From: Burkholderia vietnamiensis LMG 10929
GTDB lineage: Bacteria; Pseudomonadota; Gammaproteobacteria; Burkholderiales; Burkholderiaceae
Assembly: GCF_000959445.1 (NCBI RefSeq)
Contig: NZ_CP009631.1
Location: 1,860,001-1,924,000, forward strand
Reading direction: 5' to 3'
Length of the DNA stretch: 64,000 bases
A model generated the notes under the pieces. The model was given only the letters and a program-made list of their open reading frames with translations. It searched no databases and had not been told where the DNA came from. Shown in pieces: positions 43,084 to 52,655 of the stretch; position 1 is the first letter of the stretch, and each line of letters begins with the position of its first letter. Made by a program: the position numbers and the translations under genes.

Positions 43084-44496
43084 ATGCAAGTCCAATCGAT
43101 GCATTTCAAGGCGCGCGCCGGCCAGAAACTCGCCGACCAGCGTCTGCAGCAGAACCTGAAGAAGCTGTCGACGAAATTCGTGTCGGCACGCGCCGACGCG
43201 ATGACCGCGATCGACTTCCCGGCGACGCGCGCCGCGCTGAAGGCGCGCCGCAACCGGGCGCTTGAGAATCTCGACGTGTGGCTCGAGGCGTTCGAGCGCG
43301 AGGCGACGCGGCGCGGCACGACGGTGCTGTACGCCGAAACGACCACGGACGCCGCGCGGCTCGTCGCCGACATCGCGTGCCGGCACGACGTCAAAAAGGT
43401 CATCAAGACGAAGTCGATGGTGTCCGAGGAGATGCGTCTGAACGCGGTGCTCGCCGAGATGGGCGTGCAGTCGATCGAGACGGATCTCGGCGAATACATC
43501 CTGCAGATCAACGACAACGAGCCGCCGAGCCACATCATCGCGCCCGTCGTCCACAAGGACAAGGACGAGATCGCCGACCTGTTCGCGCGCACGCATCACC
43601 GCGAGCGGCTGACCGAGATCACCGACATGACGCGCGAGGCGCGCGACGTGCTGCGTCCGCATTTCATGTCGGCCGACATGGGCGTGACGGGCGGCAACTT
43701 CGTGATCGCCGAGACGGGTTCGGTCGCGGTCGTCACGAACGAAGGCAACGAAGGGATGTGTACGGTGATGCCGCGCGTGCACGTCGCGGTGACCGGCATC
43801 GAGAAGGTGCTCCCGACGCTCGAGGATCTCGCGACCGCGATGCGCCTGCTGCCGCGTTCGGCCACCGGGCAGAAGACCTCGAACTATTTCTCGCTGCTCA
43901 CCGGCCCGCGCGGCCCCGGCGACGAGGACGGCCCCGAGCACAACTACGTGGTGCTCGTCGACGGCGGCCGCACGGGGCTGATCGGCGGCGAATTCCAGGA
44001 GATGCTGCGCTGCATCCGCTGCGGCGCGTGCATGAACCACTGTCCGGTCTACCAGAAGGTCGGCGGCCACGCGTACGGCTGGGTCTATCCGGGCCCGATG
44101 GGCTCGGTGCTGACGCCGAGCTACGTCGGCATCGATCGCGCGCTCGACCTGCCGCAGGCCGCGACGCTGTGCGGCGAATGCGACAGCGTGTGCCCGGCCG
44201 GCATCCCGCTGTCGCACCTGCTGCGCACGTTGCGCGAGAAGCAGGTGGAGCGCCATCTGCGGCCGTGGCGCGAGCGCGCGGGGCTCGCCGCGTGGGGCTT
44301 CTTCGCGCGGCGCCCGATGTTGTACGCGCTGACGACCAAGCTCGCGGTGCGCATCCTCGAGCGCCTGGGCGGCAGCGGCGGGACGCTGCGCCGCCTGCCG
44401 ATGATGGGCGGCTGGATGGACACCCGCGACATGCCGACGCCGACCGGCCGCACGTTCCGCGAACTGTACGCCGCGTCGCAAAGCCATCTCGGCTGA
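43084..44496 (+). CDS. lutB: L-lactate oxidation Fe-S protein LutB-like
   Basis: A 470-residue protein with an N-terminal LUD domain (SKFVSARADAM-like start, GVTGGNFVIAETGSVAVVTNEGN) and two 4Fe-4S clusters near residues 310-370. The cluster motifs are CIRCGACMNHCPVYQKVGG and CGECDSVCPAGIPL. The C-terminal tail is also typical of LutB/YkgF. It works with LutA; the usual third partner, the LUD-only protein LutC, is not encoded next to it in this window. Confidence 0.92.
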   Translation: MQVQSMHFKARAGQKLADQRLQQNLKKLSTKFVSARADAMTAIDFPATRAALKARRNRALENLDVWLEAFEREATRRGTTVLYAETTTDAARLVADIACRHDVKKVIKTKSMVSEEMRLNAVLAEMGVQSIETDLGEYILQINDNEPPSHIIAPVVHKDKDEIADLFARTHHRERLTEITDMTREARDVLRPHFMSADMGVTGGNFVIAETGSVAVVTNEGNEGMCTVMPRVHVAVTGIEKVLPTLEDLATAMRLLPRSATGQKTSNYFSLLTGPRGPGDEDGPEHNYVVLVDGGRTGLIGGEFQEMLRCIRCGACMNHCPVYQKVGGHAYGWVYPGPMGSVLTPSYVGIDRALDLPQAATLCGECDSVCPAGIPLSHLLRTLREKQVERHLRPWRERAGLAAWGFFARRPMLYALTTKLAVRILERLGGSGGTLRRLPMMGGWMDTRDMPTPTGRTFRELYAASQSHLG

Positions 44497-44623
44497 GGAC
44501 TGTTCATCGAGCGACAACAGTGCGTTCGCTATTCGCATATTTATCTTGATAGATGCGGTCTATAGAATCTTGCTTATCGTCACCGAAACCGGGTTTCGGG
44601 ACATCAGGTCAAGGAGCCGCATC

Positions 44624-44851
44624 ATGAGAAAGACAATATCGATGTACTGGCCGCTGGCAATCGTCGTTCCGCTCGCCGCGGCCGCCTATCTGCACGCAAT
44701 GAGCGACGAACCGTCGCGGGGCCCGCTCGCCGTGCATCAGGCGTCGGCGGAACTCGCGCGCGCCGTGTCGTTAGGCCTGGTCGACGACGCCGCGAAGCCG
44801 ATCTCGGGCGCGTCCGGCGACGCGATGCTCGCCGCGCCGAAGGCGCTGTAG
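44624..44851 (+). CDS. Small hypothetical membrane or secreted protein
   Basis: A 75-residue protein of unknown function. The N-terminus MRKTISMYWPLAIVVPLAAAAYLHA is a membrane segment or signal anchor; the rest (MSDEPSRGPLAVHQASAELARAV...) is short and has no recognisable motif. An AAGGAG ribosome-binding site 7 bases before the ATG supports translation. It lies alone between lutB and the phosphatase gene. Confidence 0.6.
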   Translation: MRKTISMYWPLAIVVPLAAAAYLHAMSDEPSRGPLAVHQASAELARAVSLGLVDDAAKPISGASGDAMLAAPKAL

Positions 44852-44952
44852 GACAGGCGGCCGGCGCTTTGCGCCGCGGCGCGATTTCGTGCGCCTTTGT
44901 ATAATGGCGCGTTCCTCTCCGACGCGGCTTGCCGCGGCTTTCCGATAGTGCG

Positions 44953-45435
44953 ATGACCCGCGTTGCGATCTGTTTCGTTTGTCTGGGCAATATCTGCCGT
45001 TCGCCCACCGCGGAAGGCGTGATGCGTCATCAGATCGACGCGGCCGGGCTGGCCGATCGGATCGCGGTCGATTCGGCCGGCACCGGCGACTGGCACGTCG
45101 GCGAGCCGCCCGACACGCGCGCACAGGCGGCCGCCCGCACGCGCGGCTACGATCTTTCGACGTTGCGCGCGCGGCAGGTGAGTGCGGCCGACTTCGAAGC
45201 GTTCGACCTGCTGCTCGCGATGGACGAAGCCAATTTCGCGGAACTGCGCCGGCGCTGCCCGCCCCGGCATCGCGACAAGGTGCGGCTGCTGATGGAATTC
45301 GCGCCGGGCGCGACCGCCACCGAAGTGGCCGATCCTTACTTCGGCGGCGCACACGGCTTCGAACAGGTGCTCGATCAGGTCGAACACGCCTGCGCGGGCC
45401 TGCTCGACACGCTGCGTCGCGACGTCGCACGCTGA
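44953..45435 (+). CDS. Low-molecular-weight protein-tyrosine phosphatase
   Basis: A 160-residue cytosolic phosphatase of the LMW-PTP/Wzb/ArsC-like fold. The P-loop C-x5-R is CLGNICRS with nucleophile Cys10 and Arg16, followed by STAEGV-like PTAEGVMRHQ. The general-acid loop is VADPYFGG. No tyrosine kinase or polysaccharide genes are nearby, so it is the housekeeping type rather than a capsule-linked one. It ends 117 bases before iscR. Confidence 0.92.
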   Translation: MTRVAICFVCLGNICRSPTAEGVMRHQIDAAGLADRIAVDSAGTGDWHVGEPPDTRAQAAARTRGYDLSTLRARQVSAADFEAFDLLLAMDEANFAELRRRCPPRHRDKVRLLMEFAPGATATEVADPYFGGAHGFEQVLDQVEHACAGLLDTLRRDVAR

Positions 45436-45483
45436 AGCGCGACCCGTATTCAGCGTTCTGCGAATACCCTTTCGAAGACATGG

Positions 45484-45508
45484 ATACTTGACTAAAAACG
45501 TCAAATAT
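45484..45508 (+). promoter_or_regulatory. IscR box 1
   Basis: ATACTTGACTAAA followed by AACGTCAAATAT, matching type 1 IscR sites. It covers the -35 box (TTGACT, 45488-45493) of the iscR promoter. Confidence 0.8.
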
Positions 45509-45515
45509 TTATACT
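45488..45515 (+). promoter_or_regulatory. Sigma-70 promoter of the isc operon
   Basis: TTGACT (45488-45493), 16-base spacer, TATACT (45510-45515); the start would be near 45522. Confidence 0.75.
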
Positions 45516-45535
45516 TGACCAAAATCGTCAAGATT
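45511..45535 (+). promoter_or_regulatory. IscR box 2
   Basis: ATACTTGACCAAA followed by ATCGTCAAGATT, a second type 1-like site 27 bases after the first, covering the -10 box and start site. Confidence 0.75.
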
Positions 45536-45552
45536 GCAGTCCCCTAGACACC

Positions 45553-46092
45553 ATGAGACTCACCACCAAAGGCCGTTTCGCCGTCACGGCGATGATTGAC
45601 TTGGCACTGCGCCAGGAGCAGGGCCCGGTGACGCTTGCAGGCATCAGCCAGCGCCAGCGGATTTCGCTCTCGTATCTCGAACAGCTGTTCGGCAAGCTGC
45701 GCAGGCATGAAATCGTCGAATCCGTGCGCGGCCCGGGCGGCGGCTACAACCTCGCGCGCCGCGCGCAGGACGTCACCGTCGCCGACATCATCATCGCGGT
45801 CGACGAACCGCTCGACGCGACGCAATGCGGCGGCAAGGGCGCGTGCGACGGCTCGAAGCAGCCCGACGGTCATTGCATGACGCACGAGCTGTGGTCGACG
45901 CTGAACCAGAAGATGGTCGAGTACCTCGATTCGGTTTCGCTGCAGGATCTCGTCGATCAGCAGCGCGCCCGCGAGGGCGCGCCGGCCGTGCTGCGTGACC
46001 GGCGTACGCCCGAGCCGGCCGCCGCGCCGGCCGAGCCGGTTCGCACGATGCCGCTCGGCCCGAATTCGGTGTTCAACATCGCGAGTTCGTGA
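45553..46092 (+). CDS. iscR: Iron-sulfur cluster regulator IscR
   Basis: A 179-residue Rrf2-family regulator that carries a [2Fe-2S] cluster and represses the isc operon when cluster supply is sufficient. The winged helix starts [30 protein letters not shown] is the wing. The cluster cysteines are Cys92, Cys98 and Cys108, followed by His111. In E. coli the third Cys is 104, so four extra residues (within GSKQPDGH) enlarge the loop here. The two IscR boxes over its own promoter indicate autoregulation. Confidence 0.97.
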   Translation: MRLTTKGRFAVTAMIDLALRQEQGPVTLAGISQRQRISLSYLEQLFGKLRRHEIVESVRGPGGGYNLARRAQDVTVADIIIAVDEPLDATQCGGKGACDGSKQPDGHCMTHELWSTLNQKMVEYLDSVSLQDLVDQQRAREGAPAVLRDRRTPEPAAAPAEPVRTMPLGPNSVFNIASS

Positions 46093-46165
46093 GCGTCGTA
46101 CACCACCGCGCACCCCGCACACCCATAACGCACATAGTCCCTGCACAGAATCCCCGGAGCGACAG

Positions 46166-47389
46166 ATGACCCAACAGACCCTCCACCTGCCCATCTACAT
46201 GGATTACAGCGCGACGACGCCGGTCGATCCGCGCGTGGTCGACAAGATGGTGCCGTACCTGCGCGAGCGGTTCGGCAACCCGGCGTCGCGCAGCCACGCC
46301 TACGGCTGGGACGCGGAGCACGCGGTCGAGGAAGCGCGCGAGCAGGTGGCTGCGCTCGTGAATGCGGACCCGCGCGAGATCATCTGGACGTCGGGCGCCA
46401 CGGAGTCGGACAACCTCGCGATCAAGGGCGCCGCGCACTTCTACAAGGGCAAGGGCAAGCACATCATCACGGTGAAGACCGAGCACAAGGCCGTGCTCGA
46501 CACCTGCCGCGAACTCGAGCGCGAGGGCTTCGACGTCACCTATCTCGACGTGAAGGAAGACGGTCTGCTCGACCTCGACGTGTTCAAGGCCGCGCTGCGC
46601 CCGGACACGATCCTCGTGTCGGTGATGCACGTGAACAACGAGATCGGCGTGATCCAGGACATCGCGACGATCGGTGAGATCTGCCGCGAGAAGGGCATCG
46701 TGTTCCACGTCGACGCCGCGCAGTCGACCGGCAAGGTCGAGATCGACCTCGCGAAGCTGAAGGTCGACCTGATGTCGTTCTCGGCGCACAAGACCTACGG
46801 CCCGAAGGGCATCGGTGCGCTGTACGTGCGCCGCAAGCCGCGCGTGCGCATCGAAGCGCAGATGCACGGCGGCGGCCACGAGCGCGGCATGCGTTCGGGC
46901 ACGCTGGCGACGCACCAGATCGTCGGCATGGGCGAAGCGTTCCGCATCGCGCGCGAAGAAATGGCGACCGAGAACGAGCGCATCCGGATGCTGCGCGACA
47001 AGCTGCTGCGCGGCCTGTCGCAGATCGAGGAAACCTACGTGAACGGCGACATGGAGCACCGTGTGCCGCACAACCTGAACATCAGCTTCAACTTCGTCGA
47101 AGGCGAGTCGCTGATCATGGCGATCAAGGACGTCGCGGTGTCGTCGGGCTCGGCGTGCACGTCGGCGTCGCTCGAGCCGTCGTACGTGCTGCGTGCGCTC
47201 GGCCGCAACGACGAACTCGCGCACAGCTCGATCCGCTTCACGGTCGGCCGCTTCACGACGGAAGAGGAAGTCGACTTCGTGATCGATCTGCTGAACAGCA
47301 AGATCGCGAAGCTGCGCGAGCTGTCGCCGCTCTGGGAAATGCACCAGGAAGGCATCGATCTGTCGACGATCGAATGGGCTGCACACTGA
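46166..47389 (+). CDS. iscS: Cysteine desulfurase IscS
   Basis: A 407-residue PLP enzyme that takes sulfur from cysteine for iron-sulfur clusters, tRNA thiolation and cofactors. The PLP-binding Lys209 is in [12 protein letters not shown], and the mobile persulfide Cys331 is in [21 protein letters not shown]. The start at 46166 is the natural Met. It lies 73 bases after iscR, and iscU follows 68 bases later. Confidence 0.98.
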   Translation: MTQQTLHLPIYMDYSATTPVDPRVVDKMVPYLRERFGNPASRSHAYGWDAEHAVEEAREQVAALVNADPREIIWTSGATESDNLAIKGAAHFYKGKGKHIITVKTEHKAVLDTCRELEREGFDVTYLDVKEDGLLDLDVFKAALRPDTILVSVMHVNNEIGVIQDIATIGEICREKGIVFHVDAAQSTGKVEIDLAKLKVDLMSFSAHKTYGPKGIGALYVRRKPRVRIEAQMHGGGHERGMRSGTLATHQIVGMGEAFRIAREEMATENERIRMLRDKLLRGLSQIEETYVNGDMEHRVPHNLNISFNFVEGESLIMAIKDVAVSSGSACTSASLEPSYVLRALGRNDELAHSSIRFTVGRFTTEEEVDFVIDLLNSKIAKLRELSPLWEMHQEGIDLSTIEWAAH

Positions 47390-47457
47390 ACACCGCATTG
47401 CATACATTCGCGCGCGGATTTACGCACGCAGACGTAACGAGTCAAGGAGTCTGAGTC

Positions 47458-47865
47458 ATGTCATACAGCAACAAGGTTCTGGATCACTACGAAAACCCGC
47501 GTAACGTCGGTTCGTTCGCGAAAGACGACGACGCGGTCGGCACCGGCATGGTCGGCGCGCCCGCCTGCGGCGACGTGATGAAGCTGCAGATCCGCGTCGG
47601 CGCGGACGGCGTGATCGAAGACGCGAAGTTCAAGACCTACGGCTGCGGTTCGGCCATCGCATCGAGCTCGCTCGTGACCGAATGGGTGAAGGGCAAGACG
47701 CTCGACGAGGCGCTCTCGATCAAGAACACGCAGATCGCCGAAGAACTGGCGCTGCCGCCGGTGAAGATTCACTGCTCGATCCTCGCGGAAGACGCGATCA
47801 AGGCAGCCGTGGCCGACTACAAGAAGCGCCACGACACCAAGGAAGGCGATCAGGCAGCAGCCTGA
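47458..47865 (+). CDS. iscU: Iron-sulfur scaffold protein IscU
   Basis: A 135-residue scaffold on which clusters are built. The three cluster cysteines are Cys37 (GAPACGDVM), Cys63 ([11 protein letters not shown]) and Cys106 ([12 protein letters not shown]). The HscA-recognition motif LPPVK is at 99-103. It is a standard housekeeping IscU with a few extra C-terminal residues. Confidence 0.98.
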   Translation: MSYSNKVLDHYENPRNVGSFAKDDDAVGTGMVGAPACGDVMKLQIRVGADGVIEDAKFKTYGCGSAIASSSLVTEWVKGKTLDEALSIKNTQIAEELALPPVKIHCSILAEDAIKAAVADYKKRHDTKEGDQAAA

Positions 47866-47929
47866 GCGGCAACGAGCGGCTTGTGAAGGAACCGGGTGCG
47901 CGCTGGCCGCGCACCGCGGCAAGGACATC

Positions 47930-48253
47930 ATGGCAATTACACTGACCGAAAAAGCAGCACAGCACGTCCAGAAATACCTCGTCCGGCGCGGCAAGGGTGT
48001 TGGCCTGCGGCTTGGCGTTCGCACGACCGGGTGCTCGGGGCTCGCGTACAAGCTCGAGTATGTCGACGAGCTGGCCCCCGAGGATCAGGTGTTCGAGAGC
48101 CATGGCGTGAAGGTCGTCGTCGATCCGAAGAGCCTCGCGTACATCGACGGCACCGAGCTCGACTTCGCGCGCGAAGGTCTGAACGAAGGGTTCAAGTTCA
48201 ACAACCCGAACGTGAAGGACGAGTGCGGGTGCGGCGAATCGTTCCGCGTGTGA
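47930..48253 (+). CDS. iscA: A-type iron-sulfur carrier IscA
   Basis: A 107-residue A-type carrier that passes clusters to target enzymes. The three conserved cysteines are Cys35 ([13 protein letters not shown]) and the C-terminal pair Cys99 and Cys101 ([11 protein letters not shown]). It follows iscU by 64 bases and is followed by a small hairpin before hscB. Confidence 0.97.
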   Translation: MAITLTEKAAQHVQKYLVRRGKGVGLRLGVRTTGCSGLAYKLEYVDELAPEDQVFESHGVKVVVDPKSLAYIDGTELDFAREGLNEGFKFNNPNVKDECGCGESFRV

Positions 48254-48282
48254 CGACGCGGGTTTCCGCGCAATGCGGGCAA

Positions 48283-48305
48283 GAGGCGGCACGAGCCGCC
48301 TTTTT
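48283..48305 (+). terminator. Terminator-like hairpin between iscA and hscB
   Basis: A 7-bp stem AGGCGGC/GCCGCCT with a 4-base loop, followed by five T, 30 bases past iscA. It could act as a partial terminator inside the operon. Confidence 0.65.
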
Positions 48306-48350
48306 AATGTGCGGCGTTCGCCGCGCAACGAACCGGAATTGAACGCGACG

Positions 48351-48878
48351 ATGGTTTCGCTGAAAGACAGCCACTTCGACCTGTTTCACCTGCCGGCGCA
48401 ATTCGCGCTCGACGACGCGGCGCTCGACGACGCGTATCGCACGGTGCAGACGCAGGTGCATCCGGACCGCTTTGCAGCGGCGGGCGACGCGCAAAAGCGC
48501 ATCGCGATGCAATGGGCGACCCGTGCGAACGAGGCGTACCGCACGCTGCGCGATCCGCTGCAGCGCGCGAGCTATCTGCTGTCGCTGCGCGGCGTCGACA
48601 TCGGCGCGGAAAACAACACCGCGATGGAGCCGGCGTTCCTGATGCAGCAGATGGAATGGCGCGAAGGCATCGAGGATGCCGCGGCCGCGCGCAACGTCGA
48701 CGCGCTCGACGTGCTGCTCGCCGAGTTGCGCGACGAAAAGCGCGTGCGCATCGAGCGCCTGGGTACGCTGCTCGACAGCGGCGCCGACCAGGCCGCCGCC
48801 GAGGCCGTGCGCCAGCTGATGTTCATCGAACGGGTCGCGTCGGAAGTCGGCGCGCAGATCGAGCGTCTCGAAACTTAA
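48351..48878 (+). CDS. hscB: Co-chaperone HscB
   Basis: A 175-residue J-domain protein. HPD is in [18 protein letters not shown] within residues 5-75, and a C-terminal helical bundle ([17 protein letters not shown]) binds IscU. It delivers IscU to HscA and stimulates its ATPase. It precedes hscA by 54 bases. Confidence 0.96.
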   Translation: MVSLKDSHFDLFHLPAQFALDDAALDDAYRTVQTQVHPDRFAAAGDAQKRIAMQWATRANEAYRTLRDPLQRASYLLSLRGVDIGAENNTAMEPAFLMQQMEWREGIEDAAAARNVDALDVLLAELRDEKRVRIERLGTLLDSGADQAAAEAVRQLMFIERVASEVGAQIERLET

Positions 48879-48932
48879 CCGCGTGCCTCGCGGCACGCGC
48901 AGCAAACGGGCCGAGCGCCCGAACGAACCAAG

Positions 48933-50801
48933 ATGGCTTTACTGCAAATTTCCGAACCGGGTATGGCGCCGGCGCCGCACCAGCGGCGGCTTGCCGTCGG
49001 CATCGATCTCGGCACGACGAATTCGCTCGTCGCCGCCGTGCGCAACAGCGTGCCCGAAGTGCTGCCGGACGAAGCGGGCCGCGTCCTGCTGCCGTCGGTG
49101 GTGCGCTACCTGGAGAAGGGCGGCCGCCGCATCGGCTACGAAGCGAAGGAGCAGGCCGCGACCGATCCGCGCAACACGATCGTGTCGGTCAAGCGCTTCA
49201 TGGGCCGCGGCAAGGCCGAGGTCGAAGGCGGGGCGAACGCGCCGTATGAATTCGTCGACGCACCGGGGATGGTGCAGATCCGCACGATCGACGGCGTGAA
49301 GAGCCCGGTCGAAGTGTCGGCCGAGATTCTCGCGACGCTGCGCTACCGGGCCGAGGACACGCTCGGCGACGAGCTGGTCGGCGCGGTCATCACGGTGCCC
49401 GCGTATTTCGACGACGCGCAGCGCCAGGCGACCAAGGACGCCGCGCGCCTCGCCGGTCTGAACGTGCTGCGCCTGCTGAACGAACCGACCGCGGCCGCGA
49501 TCGCCTACGGCCTCGACAATGGGTCGGAAGGCCTCTATGCGGTGTACGACCTGGGCGGCGGCACGTTCGACCTGTCGATCCTGAAGCTGACCAAGGGCGT
49601 GTTCGAAGTGCTCGCCGCGGGCGGCGATTCCGCGCTCGGCGGCGACGATTTCGATCACGCGCTGTTCGGCCACGTGCTCGCGCAGGCCGGCATCGACGCG
49701 CACACGCTCGCGCCCGAGGACGTGCGGCTGCTGCTCGATCGCGTGCGGGTGGTGAAGGAGGCGTTGTCGTCGGCGCCGCACGCGTCGCTCGACGTGACGC
49801 TGTCGAGCGGCGCGCATCTCGTGCAGACGATTTCGCACGACACGTTCGCCACGCTGGTCGAGCCGCTGGTGCAGCGCACGCTGACGCCGACCCGCAAGGC
49901 GCTGCGCGACGCGCAGGTGAGCCCGGCCGACATCAAGGGCGTCGTGCTGGTCGGCGGCGCGACGCGCATGCCGGTGATCCGCGCGGCCGTGGAGCAGTTT
50001 TTCGGCCAGCCGCCGCTCGTCAACCTCGATCCCGACCAGGTCGTCGCGCTCGGCGCGGCGATTCAGGCCGATCTGCTGGCCGGCAATCGCGGCAACGGCG
50101 ACGACTGGCTGCTGCTCGACGTGATCCCGCTGTCGCTCGGCGTCGAGACGATGGGCGGGCTCGTCGAGAAGATCATTCCGCGCAATTCGACGATTCCGAT
50201 CGCGCGCGCGCAGGAATTCACGACCTTCAAGGACGGCCAGACCGCGATGGCGATCCACGTCGTGCAGGGCGAGCGCGAACTCGTCGCCGACTGCCGGTCG
50301 CTCGCGCGTTTCGAGCTGCGCGGCATCCCGCCGATGACGGCCGGTGCGGCGCGCATCCGCGTGACCTATCAGGTCGACGCGGACGGCCTGCTGTCGGTGT
50401 TCGCGCGCGAACAGCTGTCGGGCGTCGAGGCGTCGGTCGTCGTGAAGCCGTCGTACGGCCTCGCCGACGACGATATCGCGAAGATGCTCGAGGACAGCTT
50501 CAAGACCGCCGAGATCGACATGCGTGCACGCGCGCTGCGCGAAGCGCAGGTCGAAGCCGAGCGGATGATCGAGGCGACGCAGGCGGCGCTCGCGGTCGAC
50601 GGCGAATTGCTCGACGCGGCCGAGCGCGAGCAGGTCGACGCGCTCGTCGCGGCGCTGCGCACGATCGCCGCGGGCGACGACGCCCACGCGATCGAAACCG
50701 CGACCAAGGCGCTCGCCGACGGCACCGACGAATTCGCGGCGCGCCGCATGGACAAGAGCATCAAGCGTGCGCTGTCCGGCCGGCGGCTCGACGAGATCTG
50801 A
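48933..50801 (+). CDS. hscA: Hsp70-type chaperone HscA
   Basis: A 622-residue specialised Hsp70 for iron-sulfur cluster transfer. The ATPase domain begins [15 protein letters not shown], with [29 protein letters not shown] and [13 protein letters not shown]. The substrate-binding domain follows ([17 protein letters not shown]), then a helical lid. It uses ATP to release the cluster from IscU with HscB. The gene lies between hscB and fdx as in the standard operon. Confidence 0.97.
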   Translation: MALLQISEPGMAPAPHQRRLAVGIDLGTTNSLVAAVRNSVPEVLPDEAGRVLLPSVVRYLEKGGRRIGYEAKEQAATDPRNTIVSVKRFMGRGKAEVEGGANAPYEFVDAPGMVQIRTIDGVKSPVEVSAEILATLRYRAEDTLGDELVGAVITVPAYFDDAQRQATKDAARLAGLNVLRLLNEPTAAAIAYGLDNGSEGLYAVYDLGGGTFDLSILKLTKGVFEVLAAGGDSALGGDDFDHALFGHVLAQAGIDAHTLAPEDVRLLLDRVRVVKEALSSAPHASLDVTLSSGAHLVQTISHDTFATLVEPLVQRTLTPTRKALRDAQVSPADIKGVVLVGGATRMPVIRAAVEQFFGQPPLVNLDPDQVVALGAAIQADLLAGNRGNGDDWLLLDVIPLSLGVETMGGLVEKIIPRNSTIPIARAQEFTTFKDGQTAMAIHVVQGERELVADCRSLARFELRGIPPMTAGAARIRVTYQVDADGLLSVFAREQLSGVEASVVVKPSYGLADDDIAKMLEDSFKTAEIDMRARALREAQVEAERMIEATQAALAVDGELLDAAEREQVDALVAALRTIAAGDDAHAIETATKALADGTDEFAARRMDKSIKRALSGRRLDEI

Positions 50802-50884
50802 ACGAACGGCACCGGCCCGGCGACGGCCGGTGCGATATTGAACCGTGCGGCGCGAGCCGCCGCACCTTGACTGACGGAACCGAC

Positions 50885-51226
50885 ATGCCTCAACTGGTGG
50901 TGCTGCCTCACGTCGAACTGTGCCCGGACGGCGCGGTGATCGACGCGACGCCCGGCAAGAGTATTTGCGACAACCTGCTCGACAACGGGATCGAGATCGA
51001 GCATGCATGCGAGAAGTCGTGCGCATGCACGACCTGTCACGTGGTGATCCGCGAGGGCTTCAACGCGCTCGAGCCGTCCGACGAGGACGAGGACGATCTG
51101 CTCGACAAGGCCTGGGGCCTCGAGCCGACGTCGCGTCTGTCGTGCCAGGCGATCGTGACGGAAGATTCGGATCTGGTGGTCGAGATTCCGAAGTACTCGA
51201 TCAACCACGCGAAGGAAAATCACTGA
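50885..51226 (+). CDS. fdx: ISC [2Fe-2S] ferredoxin
   Basis: A 113-residue adrenodoxin-type ferredoxin that supplies electrons for cluster assembly. The cluster ligands are Cys42, Cys48, Cys51 (ACEKSCACTTCHVV) and Cys87 (RLSCQAIV), as in E. coli Fdx. ATG 50885 is preferred to an in-frame TTG 18 bases upstream. Confidence 0.97.
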   Translation: MPQLVVLPHVELCPDGAVIDATPGKSICDNLLDNGIEIEHACEKSCACTTCHVVIREGFNALEPSDEDEDDLLDKAWGLEPTSRLSCQAIVTEDSDLVVEIPKYSINHAKENH

Positions 51227-51262
51227 CGCGTCGCCGCGGCAGCGCATACGGGAGGGCAGGCG

Positions 51263-51472
51263 ATGAAATGGACCGATTCGCGCGAAATCGCAATCGCGCT
51301 GGCAGACAAGCATCCGGACGTCGATCCGCAGCGGATCAACTTCGTCGAGTTGCGCCAATGGGTGATCGAGCTCGACGGCTTCTCGGACGACCCGGCACAC
51401 TCCGGCGAGAAGATTCTCGAAGCGATCCAGGCGCACTGGATCGACGAATCCGACTTCGACGACGAAGACTGA
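51263..51472 (+). CDS. iscX: Fe-S assembly protein IscX
   Basis: A 69-residue acidic protein (MKWTDSREIAIALADKHPDVDP, ending DDED) that binds IscS and iron and tunes cluster assembly. The length and acidic face are as in E. coli YfhJ/IscX. It is the last gene of the operon, followed by a strong bidirectional terminator. Confidence 0.95.
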   Translation: MKWTDSREIAIALADKHPDVDPQRINFVELRQWVIELDGFSDDPAHSGEKILEAIQAHWIDESDFDDED

Positions 51473-51498
51473 GTCGTTACACCGTAGCCCGCCCATGC

Positions 51499-51530
51499 AA
51501 AAAGGCTCGTGAATCCTCACGAGCCTTTTT
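51499..51530. terminator. Bidirectional terminator at the end of the isc operon
   Basis: A 14-bp perfect stem (AAAAAGGCTCGTGA with 51517-51530) and 4-base loop with A- and T-runs on both sides. It is shared with the convergent minus-strand gene. Confidence 0.93.
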
Positions 51531-51579
51531 TCGTTTCAGTGCGACGGTGCGAGTGACCGTGCCGCGTTACGTGCCGACG

Positions 51580-52308
51580 TTACGCGCCCACCAGCGTACC
51601 GTTCTCGATCCGCACGCGCTGGCCCTGGCCGAACGGCGGCGGGTTGTGGTACGTGAACGTGCGGGTCGCGCCGCTTTCCATCTGGACCTCGACCTGATAG
51701 TCGGTTTCCGCGCGCACCTGCTTCTCGACTTGGTTGCCGGCCAGGCCGCCGCCGAGCGCGCCGATGATGGTCATCGCGGTGCGGCCGTTGCCGCGGCCGA
51801 ACTGGTTGCCGAGCAGGCCGCCGGCCGCTGCGCCGCCGACCGCGCCGATCCCCGAGCTCTGGCCCGGCGTACGCGTTTGCGTGATCGCGACGATCGTGCC
51901 GCAGCTCTGGCAATAGGCCGGCTGCGCGGGCGCGCCCGACTGCTGCGCATACTGCGGCGGCTGCGGCGCCGGGGCACGGCGGTGGTGGGTGGCCGCCGGG
52001 CGCGGAGCCGGCTTCGGCTCGGCCTGCGCGAGGGCCTTTTGCTGCTCGGCCTTCTGCTGCGCCGCTTCCTGCTCGGCTTGCGCGGCACGCGCGGCGCTGG
52101 CCGCGGCAGCCGTGTCGACGGCCGGCTGCGACGCGATCAGCGCGGCCTGGGTCTGGCCGTTCTGCTCGTTGTTGCTACTGGCCTTCGGGAAGATGCCCGT
52201 GATGGCGGCGGTGGCCGCCAGGCTGGCGACGATGACGGCGCCTGCGGCGGTCGCGATCAGCGGGTGCAGGCGTTGCTTTTGCGGCGTGGTCTGATTCTGG
52301 TTGTCCAT
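51580..52308 (-). CDS. Glycine-zipper 2TM-domain envelope protein
   Basis: A 242-residue protein with one N-terminal membrane segment (HPLIATAAGAVIVASLAATAAITGIF, residues about 16-41). A long Ala/Gln/Lys-rich periplasmic stretch and a short segment with two Cys (YCQSCGTIVAI) follow. The glycine zipper GIGAVGGAAAGGLLGNQFG...GALGGGLAGNQVEK matches the Rickettsia 17-kDa surface-antigen family. It ends in a small beta-domain (GATRTFTYHNPPPF). Such proteins are outer-membrane or envelope-associated with no known enzymatic role. ATG 52308 has GGAGAA upstream. Confidence 0.85.
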   Translation of the reverse strand: MDNQNQTTPQKQRLHPLIATAAGAVIVASLAATAAITGIFPKASSNNEQNGQTQAALIASQPAVDTAAAASAARAAQAEQEAAQQKAEQQKALAQAEPKPAPRPAATHHRRAPAPQPPQYAQQSGAPAQPAYCQSCGTIVAITQTRTPGQSSGIGAVGGAAAGGLLGNQFGRGNGRTAMTIIGALGGGLAGNQVEKQVRAETDYQVEVQMESGATRTFTYHNPPPFGQGQRVRIENGTLVGA

Positions 52309-52655
52309 TTTCTTCTCCGGTGTCGATTCGGCCGGCAATAGCGCGGCGGCCGGATCCCACGCTCGGGAGCGATCGGACGTGGCGTGCGATGCCGCGTTCC
52401 GGTCCCGTGGTCATGCGTGGTGACGCAACAGGAGTGTCGTCGACGCGCGCTGCGCGCACCGTATCAAGGTGTAACCAATTGAAGCAGCGCGTTGGCGGCC
52501 GATCTCGGGAAAACCCGAGGCAAGCCGTCGCGGCGAGGAAATAAAACGGGGAGGGAGCGAATGCCGGCGAGCGCCGGCAGGCGGGATTTACGCGCGGTTA
52601 CAAAGCCGCCGCGTGGGCACCGCGCGGCGCGCGGGCGCACACGCGGCGCGGCCGG
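52309..52655. other. Intergenic region between the glycine-zipper gene and lysS
   Basis: About 350 bases upstream of the minus-strand glycine-zipper gene and downstream of lysS. A hairpin TGCCGGCG/CGCCGGCA lies at about 52563-52580 without a T-run, perhaps a weak lysS terminator. No gene is visible. Confidence 0.4.
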
